From the NCBI RefSeq assembly GCF_003003355.1, contig NZ_PVTQ01000014.1, positions 1 to 64,000 on the forward strand: a stretch of DNA of 64,000 bases, in the 5' to 3' direction. A model generated the notes under the pieces. The model was not told the origin of the DNA and made no database searches. It saw only the letters and a program-made list of their open reading frames with translations. Position numbers and translations under genes: made by a program. This DNA is from Donghicola tyrosinivorans (GTDB lineage Bacteria; Pseudomonadota; Alphaproteobacteria; Rhodobacterales; Rhodobacteraceae). Numbering within the stretch: position 1 is the stretch's first letter; each line of letters starts with the position of its first letter. This document shows, in pieces, positions 16,886 through 26,109 of this stretch.

Positions 16886-18328
16886 ATGTATTTGGGGATT
16901 GATCTGGGAACCTCGGGCGTCAAGGTTCTGTTGATGGATGACGACCAGCGGGTGGTGGCCAGCGCAACGGCGCCGCTGAGGGTCTCAAATCCCCATGACA
17001 TGTGGTCCGAGCAAGACCCTGCGGATTGGATCGCCGCCACAGATGCGGCGATGACCCAATTGAAGGCCGATGCCCCAAAGGCCGTGGGGGCAATCCGCGG
17101 GATTGGTCTGTCGGGTCAGATGCACGGCGCCACATTGCTGGACGCCGCCGATCAGGTGCTACGCCCTTGCATTCTTTGGAACGATACCCGCAGTCACGCC
17201 GAGGCAGCGACCTTGGACGCCGATCCTGCCTTCCGGCAGATTTCGGGTAATATCGTCTTTCCGGGGTTCACTGCGCCAAAGCTGGTTTGGGTGAAAAACA
17301 ATGAACCTGATACTTTTGAAAAGGTCCATAAGGTGTTGCTGCCAAAGGATTACCTGCGCCTTTGGTTGACGGGCGGTCATGTGTCCGAGATGTCGGACGC
17401 GGCGGGTACCTCATGGCTGGATGTGGGTGGGCGTTGTTGGTCTGATCAGTTGTTAGAGGCTAGCGGCATGACGCGGGATCAGATGCCTGATCTTGTCGAA
17501 GGCAGCGCACCGTCGGGCGCATTGCGCGCCGAACTGGCCAACCGCTGGGGCCTGCCGTCCGGTGTGATCGTTGCAGGCGGCGCGGGCGACAATGCGGCCT
17601 CGGCCGTGGGTCTGGGAACGGTGGCTGCGGGGGACGGCTTTGTCTCGCTTGGGACATCAGGCGTGGTTTTTGCGGCAACCGACAGCTATTTGCCGAAACC
17701 TGAAAGCGCGGTTCATGCGTTCTGTCATGCATTGCCGGACACGTGGCACCAGATGGGCGTGATCTTGTCGGCGGCATCAGCCCTGTCTTGGTTCGCAGGG
17801 GTGGCTGGTCAAAGCCCTGCGGCGCTGACACAAGCGCTTGGGGACACAGTGAAGCCAGCGGGCGCAGTGACCTTCTTGCCGTATCTGTCGGGCGAGCGGA
17901 CGCCCCACAACGACGCCAATCTGCGCGGTAGCTTCTTGGGGCTGAGCCATAGCACCGGCACGCCAGAGATGACCCGCGCCCTGTTGGAAGGGGTCACCTA
18001 TGCTCTGCGCGACAATCTGGCTGCGCTGGAAAGCGCAGGCGGTCATGTTGATGCCCTGTTGGCCGTGGGCGGCGGTGCGCGGTCGCGGTACTGGCTGCAA
18101 TTGATCGCCACGGTGCTTGGGGTGCCCGTGCAAATCGCCGCTGATGGAGACTACGGTGCAGCCTTCGGCGCGGCGCGTCTGGGGCTTTTGGCGGCCACTG
18201 GGGCTGCGCCTGCGGATATCTGCACGCGCCCCACGCTTGAGGCGACGCTGGATCCCGATTTGTCCCAGAAAGACAGCTTTGATGCGGGCTACCAGCGGTT
18301 CCGATCTTTGCGAATCGCAATGGGGTGA
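16886..18328 (+). CDS. xylB: Xylulokinase
   Basis: 480 residues. MYLGIDLGTSGVKVLLMDD at the N-terminus, GLSGQMHGATLLD, EMSDAAGTSWLDV, GGAGDNAASAVGLG and YLSGERTPHNDANLRG are standard XylB sequences. It phosphorylates D-xylulose to xylulose 5-phosphate, linking oxidised D-arabitol or xylitol to the pentose phosphate pathway. It starts 5 bp after the preceding kinase and is the last gene of the operon. No clear terminator follows; 18329-18465 shows nothing else. Confidence 0.92.
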   Translation: MYLGIDLGTSGVKVLLMDDDQRVVASATAPLRVSNPHDMWSEQDPADWIAATDAAMTQLKADAPKAVGAIRGIGLSGQMHGATLLDAADQVLRPCILWNDTRSHAEAATLDADPAFRQISGNIVFPGFTAPKLVWVKNNEPDTFEKVHKVLLPKDYLRLWLTGGHVSEMSDAAGTSWLDVGGRCWSDQLLEASGMTRDQMPDLVEGSAPSGALRAELANRWGLPSGVIVAGGAGDNAASAVGLGTVAAGDGFVSLGTSGVVFAATDSYLPKPESAVHAFCHALPDTWHQMGVILSAASALSWFAGVAGQSPAALTQALGDTVKPAGAVTFLPYLSGERTPHNDANLRGSFLGLSHSTGTPEMTRALLEGVTYALRDNLAALESAGGHVDALLAVGGGARSRYWLQLIATVLGVPVQIAADGDYGAAFGAARLGLLAATGAAPADICTRPTLEATLDPDLSQKDSFDAGYQRFRSLRIAMG

Positions 18329-18465
18329 CTTGCATTCTTCGCAGGTCGCAATAGGTGTTCATCCTATTGTTGATTGGTCGGTTTTCGCGTTCTCCTTAGC
18401 CATGCAAGCGCGGCGGGCCGTTTTCCGAGATAGCGGAAATGTGTGTATCTTTGGTGTGGTGCCGC

Positions 18466-18501
18466 AAGGTTAACCCTTGGGCATATACCCATTCGGTATA
18501 T
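18466..18501. promoter_or_regulatory. Palindromes upstream of the DUF2384 gene (candidate autoregulatory operator)
   Basis: ATATACC-cattc-GGTATAT (18483-18501) is a perfect 7-bp-arm inverted repeat, preceded by the near-palindrome AAGGTTAACCCTT (18466-18478). Both lie 50-85 bp before the TTG start of the antitoxin-like gene, the place where Xre/DUF2384 antitoxins bind to repress themselves. Confidence 0.5.
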
Positions 18502-18550
18502 ATCCTAGGGTGATGATCCACTCTCCCAACGGATATGTCCGGAGCGCAAG

Positions 18551-19045
18551 TTGAACGTAGATTGCTTTTCCAGTGCCGAAGGTCGCGCCCTAGTTTCGCC
18601 GTCCGCCTATCGTGTGTTTGTTCAGGATGCGGCGTGGCTGCGTCTGGATGATTTCATGTGCCGCAGTGTTCTGGGCGACATCTCTGCCGAAGAGCTTGCC
18701 GGTTGGGATGCCGGTGAGAAGGTGGTTTTTACCCGCGATCAGTTGGACCGCGTTGTTCTGATCCACTCGATCCGCGTGGGGCTTGAGCATCTGTTCGGCT
18801 GCGCCAACGGCGCCAGTGAGTGGCTGACGATGGCCCATGCTGCCGAAGATCCGGTGTTTGCAGGGCGCACGCCGTCACAGCATATCGTATGCGAGGGGAT
18901 GATCGGCCTTTATCAAGTGCTGAAGCGGATCGATGCTCTTGCCAAAGATATCACTTCGGCTCTTGGCGATTTCGATAACGACGATAGCTACAGCAGCCCC
19001 TCAAGCGACAGTGCTTGGGCGAACGCACCGCGCCTGTTGCACTAA
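18551..19045 (+). CDS. DUF2384 (MbcA/ParS/Xre) antitoxin-like protein without visible toxin
   Basis: 164 residues from TTG 18551, with GGAG 6 nt upstream. The C-terminal region (about 58-133) has the DUF2384 pattern: helix RVVLIHSIRVGLEHLFG, then GASEWLTMAHAAEDPVFAGR followed by TPSQHIVCEGMIGLYQVLKR, i.e. the W-L--p---l-G-tP---l family core. Such proteins are the antitoxin half of RES-Xre or MbcTA modules or chromosomal-partition ParS homologues. No RES-domain toxin follows; the next gene is a glycosyltransferase. The tail is acidic and Ser-rich (FDNDDSYSSPSSDSAW). Family assignment is by pattern only. Confidence 0.6.
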   Translation: MNVDCFSSAEGRALVSPSAYRVFVQDAAWLRLDDFMCRSVLGDISAEELAGWDAGEKVVFTRDQLDRVVLIHSIRVGLEHLFGCANGASEWLTMAHAAEDPVFAGRTPSQHIVCEGMIGLYQVLKRIDALAKDITSALGDFDNDDSYSSPSSDSAWANAPRLLH

Positions 19046-19115
19046 GGCGCGTAGACCTCTGGTGTAACCGGATTGGGGCCGTTAGGCTCTAACTACGGTG
19101 AACCACAGGTTTTTT

Positions 19116-20174
19116 ATGCGGATACTTTGCGTCAGCACCCAGAAGAACGAAGGCCCATTCCTGCTGGAATGGATCGCCCATTTGCTTGGGGCAGGTGTCG
19201 ATGATCTGCTGATCTACTCGAACGATTGCGAAGACGGCAGCGACCGCATGCTGGACCTTTTGGCCGATGCGGGTGTTCTGACCCATGTGCGCCATAGCGC
19301 CGTGGCGGGGGACAGCGTTCAGTGGCAGGCGCTGAAAGCGGCGTGGAAACACCCCTTGCGCAAAAGGGCCGATTGGGCACTGGTCTGTGATGTGGATGAA
19401 TTTCCCGTCGTGAAGGTGGGCGATCATAGTCTGAGGGCTTTGATGGATGCCATGCCCGTTGGGACGGATGCGATCACCTTACCATGGCGGCTGTTCGGCG
19501 CGAACGGCGTTATGCGTCTGCAAGATGCGCCCGTGACCCAGCAATTCAACCATGCCAATCCACCCCAAGCGATCTGGCCGGCGGCGGCGACATTCTTCAA
19601 AACCCTGTTTCGGCTGGACGGCCCCTTCAACCAGTTCGGCGTCCATCGCCCTAAGCAAAAGGCCGAGGAAAAGGCGGGGCTGCCAAGTTGGGTCAATGGC
19701 TCGGGGCAGGCGCTGCCCGAAGAGTTTGTGCGCAATGGTCAAAGGCTGTCGCTGTTCGGGATGCCCCCTGCGCGGGAACTGGTTGAGATGAACCATTATT
19801 CCCTGCGCTCGGCTGAAAGCTTTCTGGTCAAGCAGGATCGGGGACTACCCAACCGCTCGGACAAGGCGCTGGATTTGACCTATTGGGTCGAGCGGAACTT
19901 TAACGAGGTTCCCGCGCCAGAGGTTCAGACGATGGCCCCCAGAACCGCGGAGAAACTGGCGATATTGCGAGCAGTGCCTGGTGTGCCAGTGGCCCATGAA
20001 CACGCGCTGGCATGGCACCGTCAGAGGTTCTCGGACCTGTTATTGACCGAAGATGGACACCGCCTGTTCGGCCAGTTGCTGGTGTCCCGTAGCAGTACGA
20101 CACCCCCGTCCGAGGCGGCGATGCAGATGGCGCGTTGGTATCAGCGCATCCATCAGCGGGCTGTGGACGAGTAG
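19116..20174 (+). CDS. Glycosyltransferase family 2-like protein
   Basis: 352 residues from ATG 19116 (ACAGG upstream); GTG 19098 is the alternative. The sequence begins MRILCVSTQKNEGPFLLEWI and continues with GVDDLLIYSNDCEDGSDRML and CDVDEFPVVK, the sugar-nucleotide binding and DXD-type metal motif of Glyco_tranf_2_4/GT92-like enzymes that are common in Rhodobacterales as single genes. No signal peptide or membrane segment, so cytoplasmic. It probably decorates a surface polysaccharide or lipid; acceptor unknown. It is separated from its neighbours by over 60 bp. Confidence 0.8.
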   Translation: MRILCVSTQKNEGPFLLEWIAHLLGAGVDDLLIYSNDCEDGSDRMLDLLADAGVLTHVRHSAVAGDSVQWQALKAAWKHPLRKRADWALVCDVDEFPVVKVGDHSLRALMDAMPVGTDAITLPWRLFGANGVMRLQDAPVTQQFNHANPPQAIWPAAATFFKTLFRLDGPFNQFGVHRPKQKAEEKAGLPSWVNGSGQALPEEFVRNGQRLSLFGMPPARELVEMNHYSLRSAESFLVKQDRGLPNRSDKALDLTYWVERNFNEVPAPEVQTMAPRTAEKLAILRAVPGVPVAHEHALAWHRQRFSDLLLTEDGHRLFGQLLVSRSSTTPPSEAAMQMARWYQRIHQRAVDE

Positions 20175-20311
20175 GCGCCAATAACCGATCCGGCCTTAAA
20201 AGTTTTCCGCCAAATTGGGAACGGTCTGTTCGCGCTAAACGTCAAGAGTTGCGCACTGGACCGGACTAACCCAACATGAGTCCCGTAGATAAGATTCTGA
20301 AGGCAGGGTGT

Positions 20312-21517
20312 ATGAAACCGAAGTTGCGTGCGATCTGGGATGCGGGGGTGGCCGCCGCCGATCCTGTGGGTGCTGTAGAACGGGCCTTGCCCTCGGTCGA
20401 TCTGGGAGATCCTTCAAAACTGACTGTGGTCGCGGTTGGCAAAGCCGCGCCCAATATGATCGCGCCGGTTCTGGCGCAACTGACGCCGCGCAAGGCGCTG
20501 GTGGTGACCCATCGGGAAAATCAGGTGGGTGACATCAAGGCCGATGTGATGCGCGCCGGTCATCCGGTGCCCGATCCCGAAGGCGAAGCGGCGGCAAATG
20601 CCATCTGCGATCTGGCCGAGGCGATGGGACGCGATGAGCACCTGCTGATCCTGATCTCGGGTGGGGCATCGGCCATGCTGCCCGCGCCGCGCAAGGGCAT
20701 CACGCTACAAGACAAAATCCGCGTGACAGAGGCGCTGCTGGCCAGCGGTGCCCCGATTGAGGTCATGAATATCGTCCGCCAGCAGCTGTCCCGTATCAAG
20801 GGCGGTGGTCTAGCGCGATTGGCCTCGCCTGCGAAGGTGACGGCTTTGGTGTTGTCCGACGTGATCGGGGACGACCTGCGGGCCGTGGCCTCGGGTCCAA
20901 CGCTGCCGCCGCTTGGTACCCCCAAGGACGCGATCGAGGCGCTGCGCAGCTATTTCTGCTGGGGCAAGGTCGGGCAGGACGTACGCAACTTGCTACACGA
21001 AAATCAGGATTTGGGACCAGTTCCGAAGACCGATACGCGGATCATCAGTTCGAACTCTAAATCCGTTGAAGTTATGGCCGAGGCCGCGAAGGAAGGTAAA
21101 ATCCTGAACCCGCCGCTACTTGGGGATGTGACAGACGCGTCCGAACGTCTGGCGGCGCTGCCTTCGGGGCTATGGTTGATCGGCGGCGAATGTACCGTGC
21201 AGATCAAGGGCAAAGGCAAGGGCGGTCGCAATCAGGAACTGGCCCTGCGCATGGCATTGATCGCCGAGCGGGAAGGCTGGCCAGCGGGCTGGACCTATCT
21301 GCAAGGGGGCAGTGACGGGCGCGACGGTCCCACCGATGCGGCCGGCGCGATTGTGAACAGCCAGACCCTGAAAAAGATGCGCGCCGCAGGGGTCGATCCC
21401 GTTGCGGCGCTGAAAGATAACGACAGTTATCATGCTTTGAAGGCTGCCGGCGACTTGCTGGTGACCGAAGCCACCGGAACCAATGTCGCCGACTTGGGCG
21501 TGCTCTATAAGCCTTAG
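20312..21517 (+). CDS. ttuD: Glycerate 2-kinase (MOFRL family)
   Basis: 401 residues from ATG 20312, preferred over 20276 because AGGCAGGG ends just upstream and homologues begin with this LRAIWDAGVAAADP segment. Family marks: VGKAAPNMI, ISGGASAMLPAPRKGI, SDVIGDDLRAVASGPT, KGGRNQELALRMAL and GGSDGRDGPTDAAGAIV. Converts D-glycerate to 2-phosphoglycerate in the glyoxylate/tartronate-semialdehyde and serine-related routes. Its stop overlaps the stop of the convergent ammonium transporter by 4 bp. Confidence 0.9.
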   Translation: MKPKLRAIWDAGVAAADPVGAVERALPSVDLGDPSKLTVVAVGKAAPNMIAPVLAQLTPRKALVVTHRENQVGDIKADVMRAGHPVPDPEGEAAANAICDLAEAMGRDEHLLILISGGASAMLPAPRKGITLQDKIRVTEALLASGAPIEVMNIVRQQLSRIKGGGLARLASPAKVTALVLSDVIGDDLRAVASGPTLPPLGTPKDAIEALRSYFCWGKVGQDVRNLLHENQDLGPVPKTDTRIISSNSKSVEVMAEAAKEGKILNPPLLGDVTDASERLAALPSGLWLIGGECTVQIKGKGKGGRNQELALRMALIAEREGWPAGWTYLQGGSDGRDGPTDAAGAIVNSQTLKKMRAAGVDPVAALKDNDSYHALKAAGDLLVTEATGTNVADLGVLYKP

Positions 21518-22689
21518 TCGTGGTTATAGGCGCGTTCGCCGTGCACTGCGATGTCGAGGCCTTCATACTCGGTCTCGGCATCCACGCGCAGGGGCAGGAA
21601 CATGCCGACCACTTTCGCGATGATGTAGCTTACGACCAGCGTGTAAACACCAACCACTGCCAGCGCACCAAGCTGCGCGGTCCAGCTGCCTGCACCGAAG
21701 ACGGCGATCATGATGGTGCCGAAGATGCCGCCAACACCGTGGACAGCGAAGACGTCCAGCGTGTCGTCGATCTTCAGCTTGTTGCGGATCAGGTTCACAG
21801 CTTCCTGACACAGGATACCTGCGATCAGACCGATGATCAGGGCTTCAATGGGGCCGATAAAGCCCGATGCGGGGGTGATCGAGGCCAGACCCGCGATGGT
21901 GCCGGTGACCGCGCCGATCAGCGACGAGCGACCGAACTTGATGCGTTCCCACAGGGCCCAAGTCAGGGTCGCAGCCGCGGCCGAGATGTGGGTCACAGTG
22001 ATCGCCATTGCCGCGCCACCGTCAGCTGCCAGCTGCGAGCCGCCGTTAAAGCCGAACCAACCGACCCACAGCATACCTGCGCCAGCGGCAACCATACCGG
22101 GGTTGTGCGGGGGCTTGCCTGCGTCCTTGCGGCGACCCAGCATGATCGCCAGCAATAGTGCGGCCAGACCTGCGGTTTCGTGAACCACGATGCCGCCGGC
22201 AAAGTCCTTGGTGCCCACTTCGCCCCAGATACCGCCGTCAGCCATCATGCCGCCGCCCCAGATCCAGTGAGTCACAGGTGCATAAACCAGCAGCATCCAC
22301 AGAGCCGAGAATGCCAGTACAAAGCCAAAGCCAATGCGTTCCACATAGGCACCAACGATCAGCGCGGGGGTAATGACAGCGAAGGTCATCTGGAAGGCAA
22401 AGAACAGAACCTCGGGCAGGGTGCCCGACAGGCTGTCAGCGTCAACGCCGTTCAGGAAGGCTTTGCCCAAACCGCCCCAGAAAGAATTGCCCTCACCGAA
22501 CGCGATCGAGTAGCCGGCAACCAGCCACAGAATGCTCATAAGGGCGGCGATCATGAACACGTGCATGAACACCGACAGAACGTTGCGGGCGCGGACCAGA
22601 CCACCATAGAACATGGCTAGGCCGGGCAGGGACATAAACAGCACAAGCGCGGTCGCGGTCATGATCCACGCTGTATCGGCTCCATTCAT
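21514..22689 (-). CDS. amtB: Ammonium transporter AmtB
   Basis: 391 residues with about 11 membrane helices. The twin pore histidines are H170 (GGIVVHETAGLAAL) and H316 (DVFAVHGVGGIFG), and the periplasmic ammonium-binding Phe/Trp region (FFAFQMTFAVITPAL) is present. Imports NH4+/NH3 across the inner membrane. No glnK lies next to it, unlike in most proteobacteria, so its PII regulator must be encoded elsewhere. A good AGGAG site precedes ATG 22689. There is no cleavable signal peptide in front of the first helix. Confidence 0.95.
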   Translation of the reverse strand: MNGADTAWIMTATALVLFMSLPGLAMFYGGLVRARNVLSVFMHVFMIAALMSILWLVAGYSIAFGEGNSFWGGLGKAFLNGVDADSLSGTLPEVLFFAFQMTFAVITPALIVGAYVERIGFGFVLAFSALWMLLVYAPVTHWIWGGGMMADGGIWGEVGTKDFAGGIVVHETAGLAALLLAIMLGRRKDAGKPPHNPGMVAAGAGMLWVGWFGFNGGSQLAADGGAAMAITVTHISAAAATLTWALWERIKFGRSSLIGAVTGTIAGLASITPASGFIGPIEALIIGLIAGILCQEAVNLIRNKLKIDDTLDVFAVHGVGGIFGTIMIAVFGAGSWTAQLGALAVVGVYTLVVSYIIAKVVGMFLPLRVDAETEYEGLDIAVHGERAYNHD

Positions 22690-22865
22690 CTTTTGCTCCT
22701 CCAGATCGGATAGGGATTTTGGAAGAGCACAAAGCGTTTATAGGATGAATAATAAAGGGTCACGTGGACCTGTGACCGCATATAATATGGTCAAAAATAA
22801 AACTGATTAAAAAATAGGCACGATGAACTGCTGCGTGATTATTTTAAGTGCAGTTGTTAAATTTG

Positions 22866-22901
22866 AATACAGCGCAATCTATGGGCGGATTGCGCTGTAT
22901 T
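22866..22901 (-). terminator. Terminator-like 14-bp stem after the di-heme peroxidase gene
   Basis: AATACAGCGCAATC (22866-22879) and GATTGCGCTGTATT (22888-22901) are perfectly complementary around an 8-base loop. On the plus strand a TTTTT follows at some distance; on the minus strand an A/T-rich tail follows. It most likely ends the peroxidase transcript. The rest of 22690-22865 is A/T-rich amtB promoter region. Confidence 0.6.
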
Positions 22902-22908
22902 TGCCTTT

Positions 22909-24327
22909 TTATTGATCGACCGGAAGGCCGCTTGGGACGCGCTTGGGTACGCCCATGGGGCGGGTGCGGCTGTCTGTCAGGCTTTCCAGAAAGGCCACAA
23001 TCGCTTCGATTTCATTGTCTTCCAAGGGACGATCAAGGATGTCTACATGGCGGCGCTGGCGGGCGGTTTCGATCTTGTCCTGCAAGGTGACAAAGTCGGC
23101 CTTGGCCAGCCAAGGAACCTCGGGCAGGCCAGCTTGTTCAGTGGTCCAAGAGGCAAGAGATTTGTCCGGATCGCAGTGATGGCGGATCATCGCCTCAAGG
23201 GTCGGGAAGGCACCGTTATGGCCGTAGGGCCCGGTCACAGCCACGTTGCGCAACGGGGGGGTGCGAAAGCGGTAGGCGTCCTCGATCCGGCGGGTCTGCT
23301 CCATCCGGCCGTTGTCCCGAGCCACACGATCATTGGGTAGCGGGCGGCCCGGACCGATGGGCGGGATGGCCAGCGCGTGAAACTCGTCATCGGTGAAAAG
23401 CTGGCCCGTGTGGCAGTCATTGCAGCGGGCTTTGCCGTAAAATAGCTGCATGCCTTTCTGGGCCTCGGTGCTCATGGCGGCTGCATCACCGGCCAGATAG
23501 CGGTCAAAGTCACTGGTTCCGCTGCGCCATTCCGCGTTCATAAAGGCGCTAAGGGCCTCGGCAACATGCACAATGGTGATGTCTTCGGGGGCATCCACAT
23601 CGCTGAAGGCGGCGCTGAACATCTGCGCGTAGGTCTCATTCTGGGCGACGCGGGCGGTCAAGATGGGCCAGCCTTTATCGATGCGGTCATGGACGGCGGC
23701 GGCGACCTCGTTCTCATCGGGGGTGCCGGCCATTTCCGCGTCCGAAGTCATCGGGAACAAGGCCTGCGCGGCAAGAACGCTGCTCAGGCCTTGGGGGAGG
23801 TGTTTCTTAGCTGGCGATTTGTATCCGTTTCCGTAAACGGGATTGTTAGAGATGCGTCCGTCGTGGAACAGCACGCGCACAGATTTATGGCCCAGATTCC
23901 ACAGGCCGGGGGCGTTGCGGGGGACGCGCTGTTTAATCCGATCATCGCCTGTTCCTGCGGTGCGATCCGGGCCAACGCCTTTGCCGCCTTCGCCAATGCC
24001 AAGGCTAAGCCCGTCGGCGCTGCCAAATCGGTGATGGTGGCAGGTGCCACAGCTGATGTTGCGGTTGCCCGACAGGATTTTGTCGTAGAACAGCAGCTGT
24101 CCCAGTTCGGCCTGCGCGGGATCTGCCGCATGGTATTGCGAGGGCTTCAGCGGGTCTGGCAATGCGCGCATCCCTGCCTCGGCGGCGCAGGGGAATGCGG
24201 CCGCCAGAACAGCAAGGGGAAGAAGGTTTTTCAAGTTAAAACGGAGGCTTGTCGGCCCGAGTTTGTGCGGCTTGAGGGCAATCGGTCGGGTCTTGGCCTG
24301 CAGGGAAATTGGGTTTTGTAAAGTCAT
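22909..24327 (-). CDS. Di-heme cytochrome c peroxidase (MauG/CcpA family)
   Basis: 472 residues from ATG 24327. A hydrophobic export segment (NLLPLAVLAAAFPCAAEA) ends near residue 50 and predicts a periplasmic protein with an unusually long positively charged N-region; a later start is possible. Two c-type heme motifs are present, SCGTCHHH near residue 92 and CNDCHTG in the second half. LGQLLFYDKILSGNRNISC and VTGPYGHNGAFPTLEAMI are typical of bacterial di-heme peroxidases, which reduce H2O2 with electrons from cytochrome c or act on protein side chains (MauG). No mau genes nearby, so peroxidase is the safer call. Confidence 0.88.
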   Translation of the reverse strand: MTLQNPISLQAKTRPIALKPHKLGPTSLRFNLKNLLPLAVLAAAFPCAAEAGMRALPDPLKPSQYHAADPAQAELGQLLFYDKILSGNRNISCGTCHHHRFGSADGLSLGIGEGGKGVGPDRTAGTGDDRIKQRVPRNAPGLWNLGHKSVRVLFHDGRISNNPVYGNGYKSPAKKHLPQGLSSVLAAQALFPMTSDAEMAGTPDENEVAAAVHDRIDKGWPILTARVAQNETYAQMFSAAFSDVDAPEDITIVHVAEALSAFMNAEWRSGTSDFDRYLAGDAAAMSTEAQKGMQLFYGKARCNDCHTGQLFTDDEFHALAIPPIGPGRPLPNDRVARDNGRMEQTRRIEDAYRFRTPPLRNVAVTGPYGHNGAFPTLEAMIRHHCDPDKSLASWTTEQAGLPEVPWLAKADFVTLQDKIETARQRRHVDILDRPLEDNEIEAIVAFLESLTDSRTRPMGVPKRVPSGLPVDQ

Positions 24328-24703
24328 CAGTAAGCCTAAAAGCAAACGGTGCCGGACAGGCCTGTGCGGCGCTGCGGGCAAGGGGAACGCGTCGGCTGTT
24401 TACCTGAACGCAGTGTGGCTTTGATGTGGCTGGACCGGCGCGCGGGGATGCAGCAAAATGACTGCGCGGCGCGGGTCGTGACTGCCTGTCATCGGGGCCG
24501 GAAATGGAAATCTAAAATTGTGACGCTAAGTGAAATCAGCCATGTTCACAATTTAGAGAGGTTTTTGTCAGGATGACAGTACCCTTTTAGGTGAAATCGC
24601 GGCTGCGGTCCCAGTATGGTAACAGTTTGCACGGCCCTGCGGACCGTGCAGCCTTCGGCGAAGGTATTTTAACCAAGATGAAATCAGCGGAGCTGCTTAT
24701 GCC
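24328..24703. other. Intergenic region between di-heme peroxidase and flavin reductase
   Basis: No credible gene. TGCACGG (24628-24634) and CCGTGCA (24644-24650) form a hairpin that may end the flavin reductase transcript. The part near 24328-24580 should hold the peroxidase promoter; no canonical FNR box was found. Confidence 0.35.
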
Positions 24704-25216
24704 TTACGCGGTGGGTTTGAAATGCCCGTATTGGCCTTGGACAAAGAGCAGCGGGCGGCCTTTGCGGGCGTGGGCCCGTTGGACGTGGCCTACGGCGATC
24801 GCGTGGTCGCCAGCGGTGTGCAGATCATGGGCGCGGCATTCGAAGCGGGCCAAGGTGCCATGGATCACCGGCGCACCCCATTCATTGTTATCCCACTGGC
24901 AATGGGCAAAGCTTTGACCGTTCTTGGCGAAGGCTATGCCGAGGTCATATTGGTCTTCGGCCAGAACATGGATGGTGTAGTGCTTGGCTTTAGCGAAGGT
25001 CTCAAAACGTGATGAACTGTGGGCAGGACACCAGAGCACCAGCGGCGGATCAAGGGAAACCGCCGAGAAGCTGTTGGCGGTGATCCCGAGGGGGCCTTGG
25101 GGGCCGGTGCAAGTCACGACAGTGATGCCTGTGCCAAAGCAGCCAAGCACATTGCGGAAAGCGCGCGAGGTGTCTGTGGTCGGTGTGAAACCTTCGAAGG
25201 TCTCGGTCTTGTGCAT
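24704..25216 (-). CDS. Flavin reductase family protein
   Basis: 170 residues, the usual size for HpaC/ActVB-like NAD(P)H:flavin oxidoreductases. Features: FRNVLGCFGTGITVVTCTGP, GPLGITANSFSAVSLDPPLV (FMN-binding) and a final RPLLFVQGQYGHF. Supplies reduced FMN to a partner mono-oxygenase, which is not encoded here. ATG 25216 overlaps the stop of the aldo/keto reductase (TGATG), so the two are co-translated; GGAGG lies just upstream. The functional link between the two is unknown. Confidence 0.88.
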   Translation of the reverse strand: MHKTETFEGFTPTTDTSRAFRNVLGCFGTGITVVTCTGPQGPLGITANSFSAVSLDPPLVLWCPAHSSSRFETFAKAKHYTIHVLAEDQYDLGIAFAKNGQSFAHCQWDNNEWGAPVIHGTLARFECRAHDLHTAGDHAIAVGHVQRAHARKGRPLLFVQGQYGHFKPTA

Positions 25217-26109
25217 CAGGCGACCTCCTGCCCGCGGGCAGCCTCATAGAGGGCGAACCAGGTTTGCCGGTCCATTTCGACCGAGGTGGCCTGTCCGAGG
25301 GTCTGGATACGGTCAATGGAATTGGTGCCCATGATCGGCAGGATTTGGGCCGGATGGGCCAAGAGCCAAGCGATGGCGATGGCAGAAGGGGTAACGTCGT
25401 GGTCCGCCGCCAGTTCGGCCATCAGATCGTAGAGTGCTTTGTTGTTGGTAGACAGCAGTGCGCCGCCGGCCAGCGGGGACCATGCCATCGCGGGGGCGCC
25501 CTTTTGTTGCAAGTCCGCCAGATCGCCGTTGGTGAAGGGCGCGTTGTGGAGCAGGCTAAGCTCGATCTGGTTTGTCGCAAGCGGGGTGGTCATGGCCGAT
25601 TGCAGCAGCGCCCAATCCCACGGGCGGAAGTTCGAGACACCGACAGCGCGGACCTTGCCGCTGGCGATGATGGAATCCAGTGCCTCGCCGGTCTCGAAAT
25701 GGTTCATCATCGGGTCAGGGCGGTGGATCAGCAGCATGTCGATGTATTCGACGTTGAGGCTGCTAAGCGAGGCATCGACGCTGGCGTGAATATGGGCGGC
25801 GGATGTGTCGTAATGTTTGACGCGGGCATCTGCGTATTTGCCGGTCGGGGCGATGATCCCGCATTTGGTGACGATTTGCAGCTGGTCGCGCAGGTGCGGC
25901 GCAGCGGCGAGTGTGGCGCCCAGAAGGGCCTCGGCGGTGTAGCCACCGTAAATATCCGCCTGATCCATGGTCGTGATGCCTTGTTCAAGGCACGCTTCAA
26001 TCTTGGCTTGGATGTGGGCGGGACTGGTGTCTTGATCTTCGGCCAGACGCCACATGCCATAAACGATGCGACTAAAGTCCAGTCCGTCGGCCATCTGGAT
26101 GCGTTCCAT
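25216..26109 (-). CDS. Aldo/keto reductase (YdhF-like)
   Basis: 297 residues. AKR motifs: MDQADIYGG with catalytic Asp/Tyr, VTKCGI with the catalytic Lys, MLLIHRPDP with His, GVSNFRPWDWALLQ and NQIELSLLHNAP, plus the NADPH-binding GTNSIDRIQTL near the end. It reduces aldehydes or ketones with NADPH in the cytoplasm; the physiological substrate is unknown. It heads a two-gene unit with the flavin reductase. The 235 bp upstream (26110-26344) hold no gene. Confidence 0.9.
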   Translation of the reverse strand: MERIQMADGLDFSRIVYGMWRLAEDQDTSPAHIQAKIEACLEQGITTMDQADIYGGYTAEALLGATLAAAPHLRDQLQIVTKCGIIAPTGKYADARVKHYDTSAAHIHASVDASLSSLNVEYIDMLLIHRPDPMMNHFETGEALDSIIASGKVRAVGVSNFRPWDWALLQSAMTTPLATNQIELSLLHNAPFTNGDLADLQQKGAPAMAWSPLAGGALLSTNNKALYDLMAELAADHDVTPSAIAIAWLLAHPAQILPIMGTNSIDRIQTLGQATSVEMDRQTWFALYEAARGQEVA

